Origin: Pseudomonadota bacterium
GTDB lineage: Bacteria; Pseudomonadota; Gammaproteobacteria; Burkholderiales; Thiobacteraceae
Direction: 5' to 3'
Assembly: GCA_021812385.1 (NCBI GenBank)
Contig: JAKANO010000001.1
Location: 186,001-250,000 of the forward strand
Length of the DNA: 64,000 nucleotides
Part shown: one piece after another, positions 34,874 to 43,355 of the stretch
How the letters are laid out: every line of letters starts with the position of its first letter
Numbering within the stretch: the first letter of the stretch is position 1
Made by a program: the position numbers and the translations under genes
Notes under the pieces: generated by a model
The model's input: the letters and a program-made list of their open reading frames with translations, nothing else
Database searches by the model: none
Told to the model about the DNA's origin: nothing

Positions 34874-36331
34874 ATGTTGTTTAATTCTTATGAATTTATT
34901 TTGCTTTACCTGCCGATCGTTTTCACCGGATTTTTCCGCATCGCCCGTTTCTCCCACCGTCTTGCTGCCCTTTGGCTTGCAGCGGCATCGCTATTCTTCT
35001 ATGGCTGGTGGAATCCGAAATTTGTACTGCTACTGCTTGCCTCAATCACGTTCAATTATGCCATGGGTTATGCAATCAGCCGTGTTGGAAACCTTGTACG
35101 ATCAAGGACAATGCTCATTGCAGCGATTGCGGCTAATCTAGTTCTGCTGGGATATTTTAAGTACGCCAATTTTTTTATCTCTTCCGCAAGCGATTTATTG
35201 GGAACCCATTGGACGTTAGTAAACATCGTCCTGCCCTTGGGCATTTCATTCTTTACCTTTACGCAAATCGCTTTTCTAGTCGATGTTTATCGCGGCATCG
35301 TTAAGGAATACAACTTTATCCATTACGTTCTATTTGTCACATATTTTCCGCATCTGATTGCCGGCCCCGTACTCCACCATAAGCAAATGATGCCGCAATT
35401 TTCGGCTTCAGCAACTTATCGAGTGAGCGCAAAAAATTTAGCCATAGGGCTGACGATTTTCACGATTGGCCTGACCAAAAAAGTATTTCTTGCTGATAGC
35501 TTTGCGGGGTATGCCACACCCGTGTTTGATTTAGTGCGAGACGGCGTGCATCCCGCTGGGTTTGTCGTCGCATGGACGGGTGCGTTAGCTTTTACCTTGC
35601 AGTTGTATTTTGATTTTTCAGGCTATACGGATATGGCGATTGGCCTATCGCGTCTCTTTGGTGTTGAGTTACCCCAGAATTTTAATTCGCCCTACAAAGC
35701 ATACAACATCATCGAATTCTGGCGTCGTTGGCACATGAGTCTATCGCAGTTTTTGCGGGACTATCTTTACTTTCCACTGGGCGGTAATCGCCATGGCCAG
35801 GTACGCCGAAATATCAATCTCATGCTCACAATGCTACTGGGCGGATTGTGGCATGGCGCGAATTGGACTTTTGTTGTTTGGGGAGGGTTGCATGGACTGT
35901 ACTTGGTGGCCAATCATGCATGGCGAAATATCAAAGAAAGGCTTGGTATGCCTAGCACGGATCCGACCCTGCTCGGGCGAGTCATTGGCATTATAGTCAC
36001 TTTTACTTGCGTTGTTATCGCATGGGTCTTTTTCAGGGCCGAGACTATATTGGGTGCAGCAAGCATGCTCAGTAGTATGGTTGGTGCGCATGGAATATTG
36101 TGGCATCAATTCAACGATATGAATCTTGGTCAAGGCCGCTTGCAATTCATGCTCATCACAATGTTGGGTTTATTGATTGTTTTTATTGCGCCGAATACAC
36201 AACAAATTGTTATGGGAAGTGGGCGCTACTGGGTAGCGAATCGATCAGTTGGCTTTGTCTATGGAATGGTCTTGGGCGTTTGTTTGATTTCCTTGGGCCG
36301 CGTTTCAGAATTTCTTTATTTCCGGTTTTGA
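34874..36331 (+). CDS. MBOAT O-acyltransferase (AlgI-like)
   Basis: 485-residue polytopic membrane protein of the AlgI/DltB class. Conserved parts: MLFNSYEFI start, FFYGWWNPKF, GYTDMAIGLSRLFGV, and the catalytic region LLGGLWHGANWTFVVWGGLHG with the active His, then FFRAE. It would move acetyl groups across the membrane for O-acetylation of the polysaccharide, acting with the SGNH-like protein encoded 3 bp downstream. Together they suggest an acetylated EPS. Confidence 0.9.
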   Translation: MLFNSYEFILLYLPIVFTGFFRIARFSHRLAALWLAAASLFFYGWWNPKFVLLLLASITFNYAMGYAISRVGNLVRSRTMLIAAIAANLVLLGYFKYANFFISSASDLLGTHWTLVNIVLPLGISFFTFTQIAFLVDVYRGIVKEYNFIHYVLFVTYFPHLIAGPVLHHKQMMPQFSASATYRVSAKNLAIGLTIFTIGLTKKVFLADSFAGYATPVFDLVRDGVHPAGFVVAWTGALAFTLQLYFDFSGYTDMAIGLSRLFGVELPQNFNSPYKAYNIIEFWRRWHMSLSQFLRDYLYFPLGGNRHGQVRRNINLMLTMLLGGLWHGANWTFVVWGGLHGLYLVANHAWRNIKERLGMPSTDPTLLGRVIGIIVTFTCVVIAWVFFRAETILGAASMLSSMVGAHGILWHQFNDMNLGQGRLQFMLITMLGLLIVFIAPNTQQIVMGSGRYWVANRSVGFVYGMVLGVCLISLGRVSEFLYFRF

Positions 36332-36334
36332 CGC

Positions 36335-37408
36335 ATGCGATTCAATTCTTATTTAACTGCATTGGTCGGAACCGCCCTATCAATTCTTTGTTTGGCCATT
36401 CTGATTAACTATGTCGTAGATCCATATGATGTATTTGGGCATAGTTGGCTGCGGGAGTATGGGCAGCCACAAGAGAGATTCTTAAAGATCGAGTATCTTT
36501 CAAAGCACAAGTCGTTCGATACTTTTCTGCTGGGTTCTTCGCGTATTGGCACGACACCGACAGAAGTGGTCGCACAATTTTGCAAATGCAACCCTTACAA
36601 CCTAACTGTTTCCCAGACAAACCAATGGGACAATCTGGTTATCGCCAAGTGGTTGCTGGCGAATCAACCCAAAATAAAACGTTTGATGATACAAATCGAT
36701 TGGCACGAGCTTTCGCATTATGGGCCAGAAAGGCCAAATTATTACCTGCTCACAAAAATGCATCCAGATGTCACGGGCGAATCGCGAGTTGCCTTTTTTA
36801 AGGATTATCTTTTGTCGTTTTCTTGGGAAGCTTTCAAAATAAAAGTCAAAAATAATTTTGACCAGACCAACAAGCTAGACTATTCAATCGAGAAGGGATA
36901 TTGGTCCCGGCCAAATCTTGACAATTTGATTGATACCGATTGTCCGGCTTATGTCAGGAAGGAAAGCAGTTTCTCTGAAATAGTTTTGCCGCAAAAGTTT
37001 ATTTCAAATAATAGAAATAATTTTTTTCGTAATATCGAAGCAATCGAGCAGATAAAAAAAATGGCGACCAATCAAGGTGTTGACGTCATTTTCTTCTTGA
37101 CGCCGCATCATCGGAATTTTTTGGATGAAATCGATATTGACGACTATCAAATATTTCTAGAGAAAATTGTCAAAATCTCCCCGCTTATTAATTTCATGTA
37201 TTACTCGAAAGAAACGCTAAATTCATGCAACTACTATGAGGCTGGCCATCATCGGGCCGTCTTGGCAAAAATAGTCGTAAAGGATATTTTCAGTGAAGAT
37301 GCCATGACCTTTGGTAGGAGGGTTTCTTTAGCCAATTTAGAGCAAGAAAAAAAATTTCTGCTAGATAATTTCGAGTCGGCTCGATTCCATCGAAAACCAT
37401 TTCGTTAA
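36335..37408 (+). CDS. SGNH/AlgJ-like membrane-anchored protein
   Basis: 357 residues with an N-terminal signal anchor (residues 8-27). The segment FDTFLLGSSRIGTTPTEV near 63-80 carries a GSSR block in the place of the GDSL/SGNH serine, and YYEAGHHRAV near 300 could supply the C-terminal His. Such proteins pair with MBOAT acyltransferases to finish polysaccharide O-acetylation. I do not recognise a named family. The gene is clearly more AT-rich than its neighbours, with many AAA/AAT codons, which suggests separate acquisition. Confidence 0.6.
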   Translation: MRFNSYLTALVGTALSILCLAILINYVVDPYDVFGHSWLREYGQPQERFLKIEYLSKHKSFDTFLLGSSRIGTTPTEVVAQFCKCNPYNLTVSQTNQWDNLVIAKWLLANQPKIKRLMIQIDWHELSHYGPERPNYYLLTKMHPDVTGESRVAFFKDYLLSFSWEAFKIKVKNNFDQTNKLDYSIEKGYWSRPNLDNLIDTDCPAYVRKESSFSEIVLPQKFISNNRNNFFRNIEAIEQIKKMATNQGVDVIFFLTPHHRNFLDEIDIDDYQIFLEKIVKISPLINFMYYSKETLNSCNYYEAGHHRAVLAKIVVKDIFSEDAMTFGRRVSLANLEQEKKFLLDNFESARFHRKPFR

Positions 37409-37659
37409 CCCATTCATTTTCCGCGGCACGCCTGCTGTGCCTCTTGCAGGATTCTTAATTGTTTGCGTGACGCAGTTTCCAGAATATTAAGAGAATCCAA
37501 CGCTTTCTTGTGTTGCGGTTCCGGTAACAAGATTGCAACCTTGCGCCACGATAATGGATTAAATAAGTGGAATATTCAGCTTATCCGCATATTTCCATTG
37601 TGGCACTTTACCCCATTTGCAGATCTGCTTTACAACGACATATTCATAGCGAGTATAGG
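37409..37659 (-). other. Spacer with a decayed minus-strand coding remnant
   Basis: On the minus strand a frame ends at TGA 37414-37416 after 49 good codons (NPLSWRKVAILLPEPQ... QEAQQACRGK). Just upstream, in another frame, KWGKVPQWKYADKLNIPLI is readable, so one indel would join both into a ~70-residue protein C-terminus. I do not recognise the family. It may be what remains of a gene lost between the AlgI-type pair and the isomerase gene. Confidence 0.3.
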
Positions 37660-38946
37660 ATGATCCACGCCACAGCCATTATCAGAAAAGACGTCATTAT
37701 TGAAGAGGGCGTTGTCATCAAGGCGCAAGCCGTTATCGGCGCCGCGGATGGTGCCGAGCATGATGGTATTCCGCCGAAGGTGGGGGCGGGAGCACGCATC
37801 GGCCCGCTTGCCGTTGTCTATTCCGGCGTCGTGATCGGCGCGCGGGCGAATATTGGCGCGGGGTCGATACTCATGCCGGGTGTGGCGATAGGAGCGGACG
37901 CGACCGTGCAGCCCGGTTCTGTTGTTTATCACTCGGTGGCAGCAGAGAGCGTGGTAAGCGGCAATCCAGCAAGCATGCATCGGCCGCAGCATAGGATGTT
38001 GCCCGAAGTTTTCATCCATCCTGAGGCGATCGTGGAGTCCGAAAGGATCGGGCCAGCCGGGCGCATCTGGGCGCATGTTCACATCCTGCCGGGAGCAGTT
38101 ATCGGGCGCGATGCCAATATCTGCGATCATGTTTTCATCGAGAACGATGTAATTATCGGCGATCATGTCACGGTGAAATCAGGTGTTAGCATCTGGGACG
38201 GTGCGCGCATCGAGGATGATGTCTTCATCGGCCCCGGCGTGACTTTCACCAATGACAAAGCGCCACGCAGCAAAGTTTACCCGGAGCAGTTCTTGCAAAC
38301 ACAAGTGCGCAAGGGCGCAAGCCTTGGCGCCAATGCGACGATATTGCCGGGCCTCACGATTGGCCAGCGGGCGATGGTGGGTGCGGGGGCGGTGGTGACG
38401 CGCGATGTGCCGCCGAACGCAATCGTGGTTGGCAATCCGGCGCGTATCGTTGGTTACATCGACGCGCCGCCAAGCGCAACGCATTCGATATCGTTATCTC
38501 AAGATGAACCGCTACGCGAGCTTCACGCCAGCGGCGCGTATCTGAAACGCATGCCGCGTGTTGTAGATCTCCGCGGCGCATTGACCTTTGGCGAAATTGG
38601 ACGGCACTTGCCCTTTACGCCCAAACGTTTTTTTGTCGTATACGATGTTCCCAGCCAAGAGGTGCGTGGAGAACATGCACACAAGGCGCTGCACGAGTTT
38701 TTGGTTTGCCTCAGAGGTTCGTGTGCAATCATGGTGGATGATGGAACCAACCGAGATGAGGTAGTACTCAGCGATCCAACCGTAGGACTGCACATCCCGC
38801 CTCAGTTGTGGCGAGTCCATTACAAATACACGCCCGATGCAATGGTGCTCGTTCTGGCTTCCGATACTTATCAAGCGAATGATTATATTCGCGATTACGA
38901 CGAATTCCTCGCTTACGTGCGTGAAGTGCCACATGTCGCTGTCTGA
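37660..38946 (+). CDS. Fused double hexapeptide acetyltransferase and FdtA-type sugar 3,4-ketoisomerase
   Basis: 428 residues, three parts: a first left-handed beta-helix (about 1-110), a second one (about 115-280, WbbJ-type, ending [12 protein letters not shown]) and a cupin domain (about 300-428) with [20 protein letters not shown], as in FdtA/WxcM isomerases. FdtA-type enzymes convert dTDP-4-keto-6-deoxyglucose to the 3-keto sugar; the acetyltransferase then acetylates the 3-amino group made by the aminotransferase encoded next (14-bp overlap). The start at ATG 37660 begins MIHATAII, normal for the first beta helix. WxcM has one transferase plus the isomerase; the extra N-terminal helix is unusual. 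Confidence 0.82.
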   Translation: MIHATAIIRKDVIIEEGVVIKAQAVIGAADGAEHDGIPPKVGAGARIGPLAVVYSGVVIGARANIGAGSILMPGVAIGADATVQPGSVVYHSVAAESVVSGNPASMHRPQHRMLPEVFIHPEAIVESERIGPAGRIWAHVHILPGAVIGRDANICDHVFIENDVIIGDHVTVKSGVSIWDGARIEDDVFIGPGVTFTNDKAPRSKVYPEQFLQTQVRKGASLGANATILPGLTIGQRAMVGAGAVVTRDVPPNAIVVGNPARIVGYIDAPPSATHSISLSQDEPLRELHASGAYLKRMPRVVDLRGALTFGEIGRHLPFTPKRFFVVYDVPSQEVRGEHAHKALHEFLVCLRGSCAIMVDDGTNRDEVVLSDPTVGLHIPPQLWRVHYKYTPDAMVLVLASDTYQANDYIRDYDEFLAYVREVPHVAV

Positions 38947-40051
38947 TGCTATTCCGTTTCTTGACTTGAAGCCCGTCTACCTCGCCTCGCGTGAGGCGAT
39001 CGACGCTGCACTGCTGCGAGTCGCTGCCAGCGGCTGGTATTTGCTGGGTAAAGAGTTGACCGAATTCGAAGCGGCTTACGCAAGCTACTGCGATGTCGCC
39101 CATTGCGTCGGGGTTGCCAATGGCCTGGATGCGTTGCATCTGGGTCTATTGGCGCTGGGCGTCGGGCCGGGCGACGAGGTGATCGTCCCTTCCAACACCT
39201 ACATCGCAACTTGGTTGGCGGTGAGCCAGTGTGGTGCGCGGCCGGTGCCGGTGGAGCCGGTCGAGCTGACCTATAACCTGGATACGACGCAGATCGAAGC
39301 GGCCATCACGCAGCGCACCAAGGCCATATTGCCGGTGCATTTGTATGGCCAACCGGCGGATATGGATTCGATACGCGCTATTGCTGCACGCCACGGTCTG
39401 GGCGTACTCGACGATTGCGCGCAGGCGCATGCCGCTCTCTATAAAGGCCGCCGCGTGGGCAGCCTGGCCGATCTGTCAGCCTGGAGTTTTTACCCCGGCA
39501 AGAATTTGGGCGCCTTCGGCGATGGCGGCGCAGTCACGACTAGCGACAGCGAACTGGACTGCAAAGTGCGCGTGCTACGGAACTACGGTTCGCGCGTGAA
39601 GTACGTCAATGAAGTGAAGGGATTCAATTCGCGCTTGGATGATATTCAGGCCGCCGTGCTGGCCGCCAAGCTGCGGTATCTGGATGAGGCCACGGCCCAA
39701 CGCCGATCCATCGCTCAACGCTATCTGGACGGATTGGATGGATTACCGCTGACCCTGCCGTATGTTCCAGAATGGGCCGACCCGGCGTGGCATCTATTCG
39801 TTGTGCGACATGAAAATCGCGATGCCTTGCAAACACGTCTGGCTGAGCGCGGCATTGGCACGCTGATTCATTACCCTGTTCCGCCGCACATGCAAGCTGC
39901 TTATGCCGAGTTGGGCTATACGAAGGGCGATTTTCCGATCGCCGAACGCATGCACGCCGAAGTGCTAAGTCTTCCTCTGTGGCCAGGCATGACTGATACA
40001 CAAGTTGCGCGGGTGATAGAGGCGGTGCGCGCGGTATTGGAAATCGTGTGA
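38933..40051 (+). CDS. DegT/DnrJ/EryC1-type sugar aminotransferase (FdtB-like)
   Basis: 372-residue PLP enzyme. Start [12 protein letters not shown], the [13 protein letters not shown] region, DDCAQAHAA, and [18 protein letters not shown] with the PLP-binding Lys near residue 190; C-terminal [20 protein letters not shown]. Its place directly after the fused isomerase/acetyltransferase points to transfer of an amino group to C3 of the dTDP-3-keto-6-deoxysugar. It starts at ATG 38933 inside the preceding gene and shares its stop with the GTG start of the flippase. Confidence 0.88.
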   Translation: MSLSDAIPFLDLKPVYLASREAIDAALLRVAASGWYLLGKELTEFEAAYASYCDVAHCVGVANGLDALHLGLLALGVGPGDEVIVPSNTYIATWLAVSQCGARPVPVEPVELTYNLDTTQIEAAITQRTKAILPVHLYGQPADMDSIRAIAARHGLGVLDDCAQAHAALYKGRRVGSLADLSAWSFYPGKNLGAFGDGGAVTTSDSELDCKVRVLRNYGSRVKYVNEVKGFNSRLDDIQAAVLAAKLRYLDEATAQRRSIAQRYLDGLDGLPLTLPYVPEWADPAWHLFVVRHENRDALQTRLAERGIGTLIHYPVPPHMQAAYAELGYTKGDFPIAERMHAEVLSLPLWPGMTDTQVARVIEAVRAVLEIV

Positions 40052-41325
40052 GCCTTTTTAAAGCAGCTTCGCTTGGCGCGGTTCGAATGGCAGTGCAAAT
40101 GGTGGCGAGCTTTTTGAGCGTTAAGGTCACCTCGGTTTACCTCGGCCCGGCTGGGATCGGCGTGCTGAGCCAGTTGCAGAGTTTCATGAGTATGACGCTG
40201 GGGGTAGTCTCAGGCGGTGTCAACACGGGTGTTATCAGACTCACTGCGGAATATGGAACAGACCTGGAGCGTCGGCGAACACTCGTTTCGACGATCGTGC
40301 GCGCACTCATTTTTGTTGGTGTGCCGGCCTCGCTGATTCTTTTGCTAACTGCGCCTTGGATCGCCGAGAAGTTGCTGGATGACGCCAGCTATGCGCCGGC
40401 AGTCATGCTGTTCGGTGGGCTCTACATTTGCGGGCTTATCGGCAGCTTGCTGCTGGGCCTGGCCAATGGCGCAAAGGATTACACTTCCACGACATTCATC
40501 AATATCGGCAATATCTTGGCAAGTCTCGTGTTGTTTACGCTGCTCTCACCGATGTATGGTATTGCGGGCGGTTTGGCCGCCGCCGCGCTTGCGCCCCTGA
40601 TGTCGCTAGCGGTCTCAGCCTTTTTTGCACGACGCAAACCTTGGTTCGATCGCAGTGCCTTGTCCTCGGTTTTTTCCAGAAATGAACTGCGGCGAGTAGC
40701 GGCCTTTATTCCGATGGCGGCCGCCAGCGCGGTGGTAGTGCCGCTGGCCCAGATTATGGTGCGCGATATATTGGCCGCGCATGCCGGGATGGGGGCAGTA
40801 GGGCTACTTCAAGGCGTATGGCGACTTTCCGATCTGTACCTCGGCATATTTGTCAGTATGTTTTCCATGTACTACTTGCCGCGATTTGCGGAGATCAAGG
40901 GCGCATCCGAATTGCGCCACGAGATCGGGCGCGGTCTGCTTTATATCGTTCCTTCTGTCGCGCTTATCAGCGCCGCAATTTACCTGCTGCGCGATTTGCT
41001 GATTGCTGTGATTTTCACCCACGAATTTCTACCGATGCGCGATTTGTTCGCCTGGCAGATGATAGGCAATGTGTTCAGGATGGCCAGCTGGCTGTTCGGC
41101 TACGTGCTAGTGGCTAAGGCTTCGCCACTGCTATTCGCTGCGATTGAGATAAGTACGGGTGGCGTTTGGGTTGCATTTGCCTATTGGTTTGTACCTAAAG
41201 GCGGGGCTGTCGGGGCAGTGCAGTCTTATGTTGCGACTTATACATTTTATTTAATCATAACGATGTGTTTGGTTTTTGTAGTCACGCGGAAGATGGATCG
41301 AGGTTCGAAAGGCGCGGAAATATAA
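40048..41325 (+). CDS. Wzx-type polysaccharide flippase
   Basis: 425 residues with about 12 transmembrane segments of the MOP/PST family. The N-terminal sequence ([35 protein letters not shown]) and [20 protein letters not shown] resemble the O-antigen translocase group that includes WzxE. GTG start overlapping the aminotransferase stop (GTGA). It should move lipid-linked repeat units to the periplasmic face for the Wzy-like polymerase. Confidence 0.88.
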   Translation: MSLFKAASLGAVRMAVQMVASFLSVKVTSVYLGPAGIGVLSQLQSFMSMTLGVVSGGVNTGVIRLTAEYGTDLERRRTLVSTIVRALIFVGVPASLILLLTAPWIAEKLLDDASYAPAVMLFGGLYICGLIGSLLLGLANGAKDYTSTTFINIGNILASLVLFTLLSPMYGIAGGLAAAALAPLMSLAVSAFFARRKPWFDRSALSSVFSRNELRRVAAFIPMAAASAVVVPLAQIMVRDILAAHAGMGAVGLLQGVWRLSDLYLGIFVSMFSMYYLPRFAEIKGASELRHEIGRGLLYIVPSVALISAAIYLLRDLLIAVIFTHEFLPMRDLFAWQMIGNVFRMASWLFGYVLVAKASPLLFAAIEISTGGVWVAFAYWFVPKGGAVGAVQSYVATYTFYLIITMCLVFVVTRKMDRGSKGAEI

Positions 41326-42218
41326 TGGATGCGAATCCGCCGCTCGTGACCGCCATCTTGGTGTGCTGGAATCATGAGCGCTTCGTGCGTGCTTCGATTA
41401 TTGCCGCTGTAAGTCAGACTTATCCGAATATTCAACTCATCGTCTTCGACAACGATTCGAGCGACGGCAGCCGCAAGATTATCGAGCCACTTGCCGAGGA
41501 ATACGGATTTACTTTTATCCATCAGCCTAATGTCGGTCTCGTTAAAACGCTGAACCGTGCACTTAAATTAGCACGAGGCAAATACTTCACCCTCTTGGCC
41601 ACGGACGATATCTGGCTGTTGGATAAGGTCGAGCGTCAAGTGGCGTTCATGGAAGCCAATCCTACTGTCGATCTTGTTTGCGGCCATTTGATTGTTATTG
41701 ATGAAAACGATAATGAGATTGACTGGCCGATTGAAAAGCGTCCAGGTGAAGCGACGTTCGAAAGCCTAATGTGCGTTGGAAATAACGTACAAGGCTCCAC
41801 GGTCATGGGCCGCACCGAGGCGTTGCGCGCGGTAGGCGGTTACGACGAGTCCTTGCCGTATGAGGATTTTCCGATGGCTTTGCAATTGACGTCTGCGGGG
41901 CGGCGGGTGGTCAATACCGGCGAGGTGTATACACGCTATCGCCGGCATGGCGGCAACTGGACACAACGTCCGATCTTCGATGAGCAGTATAAAGTTGCCC
42001 AGCATTACCGGCACACGCCTGAGTACCGTACCTTTGTGCGAAAGGGGTTGCGGGGCTATTTCAGATGGCTGGCCGCCGAGCGTAAGCATGATGCAGTGCG
42101 TTTGCTTCTGAATGAGCCTATTGAATGGAGTTTTTTTGATGTTGGCGTCGGTTTGGTGAAGTTGCTGGTGCCGGTGCCAGCGTTTCGGCTATTAAAAATA
42201 TTGCGGCGTAAAGCATAG
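41325..42218 (+). CDS. Glycosyltransferase family 2
   Basis: 297 residues, GT-A fold: VTAILVCWNHERFVRASI, VFDNDSSDGS, ARGKYFTLLATDD (DXD-like metal site), SLPYEDFPMALQL. A basic C-terminal segment may lie on the membrane. The ATG at 41325 overlaps the flippase stop (TAATG) and is preceded by GCGGAAA, so I prefer it to the longer frame. Sugar specificity unknown. Confidence 0.88.
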   Translation: MDANPPLVTAILVCWNHERFVRASIIAAVSQTYPNIQLIVFDNDSSDGSRKIIEPLAEEYGFTFIHQPNVGLVKTLNRALKLARGKYFTLLATDDIWLLDKVERQVAFMEANPTVDLVCGHLIVIDENDNEIDWPIEKRPGEATFESLMCVGNNVQGSTVMGRTEALRAVGGYDESLPYEDFPMALQLTSAGRRVVNTGEVYTRYRRHGGNWTQRPIFDEQYKVAQHYRHTPEYRTFVRKGLRGYFRWLAAERKHDAVRLLLNEPIEWSFFDVGVGLVKLLVPVPAFRLLKILRRKA

Positions 42219-42280
42219 AAATCTAGGGCCGAGATTCGGTGAATGACTATGCTGGATTGTGACAAAGCATGGAGGTAATC

Positions 42281-43132
42281 ATGGGGTACAGGCACTTAAA
42301 GGGCGATGATCGGCCGGATGATCAGATTCGCGAGCATTACCTGATCGAAGTGGTGCTGGCGGACCAATTGCGGCAGTCCAGCAAAGAAGAAAGATTGCCG
42401 GGAAAACTTTATACCGCGCTTTACGATGAGCTATATCGTCGTGTTCCACACCATCAGCAACTTACACGTAAAGTGTCCGTCGAAAGTACTACGAAAACCC
42501 TTAAATGGCAGTATGGGATGATCGGACGCTTTTTGCGCGAGGATGCGACCTTTTTGGAAATTGGCCCTGGCGATTGCGCGCTGTCTTTAAAAGTCGCGCC
42601 CTTGGTTAAAAAAGTTTTTGCGGTCGATATCTCCAGCATTGTCACGGAGCATGCCTCAGTACCCAGTAATTTCAAGCTGATACTTAGCGACGGTTGCAAC
42701 ATTCCCCTGCCGGGAAATAGCATTGACATTGCCTACAGCAACCAGTTGATGGAGCACCTGCATCCAGAAGACGCGCGCGAACAACTGCAGCATATTTACA
42801 ACGTACTGAAGCCGGGCGGTCGCTATGTGTGCATCACACCCAACAAGACTAATGGGCCATGGGATATCTCCTATTGCTGCGAGGAAACCGCCCGCGGGTT
42901 CCATCTGAAGGAATACTCGATGCACGAATTGATGCAGATATTCAAATCGGTTGGTTTTCGCAAGTTGAGCGCCTACGCCGGTGCGCGAGGATACTACGCC
43001 CGTTTTCCGATTTCATTCGTAGTCTGGTTGGAACAGCAGCTTTCACATTTTCCGTTTTGGATCAGGGCGGGGATTGGACGTAGCCTGATGTTTCGGGCGA
43101 TTTTGGGAATTCGCTTAGTCGGCGTGAAATGA
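42281..43132 (+). CDS. SAM-dependent methyltransferase, class I
   Basis: 283 residues. Motif I is FLEIGPGDCALSLKVA near residue 87; VFAVDIS is the acidic strand-2 motif; then NSIDIAYSNQLMEHL and VLKPGGRYVCITPN, typical of the Methyltransf_11 fold. GGAGG at 42271-42275 is 5 nt before the ATG at 42281, so the upstream ATG at 42269 is rejected. It may methylate a sugar of the polymer or the glycan end. Last gene before a break with an ugd scrap. Confidence 0.85.
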   Translation: MGYRHLKGDDRPDDQIREHYLIEVVLADQLRQSSKEERLPGKLYTALYDELYRRVPHHQQLTRKVSVESTTKTLKWQYGMIGRFLREDATFLEIGPGDCALSLKVAPLVKKVFAVDISSIVTEHASVPSNFKLILSDGCNIPLPGNSIDIAYSNQLMEHLHPEDAREQLQHIYNVLKPGGRYVCITPNKTNGPWDISYCCEETARGFHLKEYSMHELMQIFKSVGFRKLSAYAGARGYYARFPISFVVWLEQQLSHFPFWIRAGIGRSLMFRAILGIRLVGVK

Positions 43133-43142
43133 TGCCGGCCGA

Positions 43143-43199
43143 TTGAAGCTAACGATCGTCGGCACCGGCAACGTCGGACTTGTTCGCGGCGCATGCCAA
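43143..43199 (+). pseudogene. N-terminal remnant of a UDP-glucose 6-dehydrogenase-like gene
   Basis: A TTG-started frame reads MKLTIVGTGNVGLV then RGAC, very close to the invariant start of UDP-glucose/GDP-mannose dehydrogenases (GxGxxG Rossmann motif). After about 18 residues the similarity ends and the frame runs on as unrelated sequence to 43334. The rest of ugd is absent from the window. Confidence 0.6.
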
Positions 43200-43355
43200 G
43201 CGCCATTTCCCCGTGCCCGCTCAGGTACTGTCGCGAATCATCGTGAGAAACTTGGCTATGGCCAAATTTCCCGCCTTCAGGCCCGCCCAGCGCTAACCGC
43301 CGCTTGTCACAAAAACATCACCTTACACCGCTAAGGTAGCCAGTACTTTGGATAC

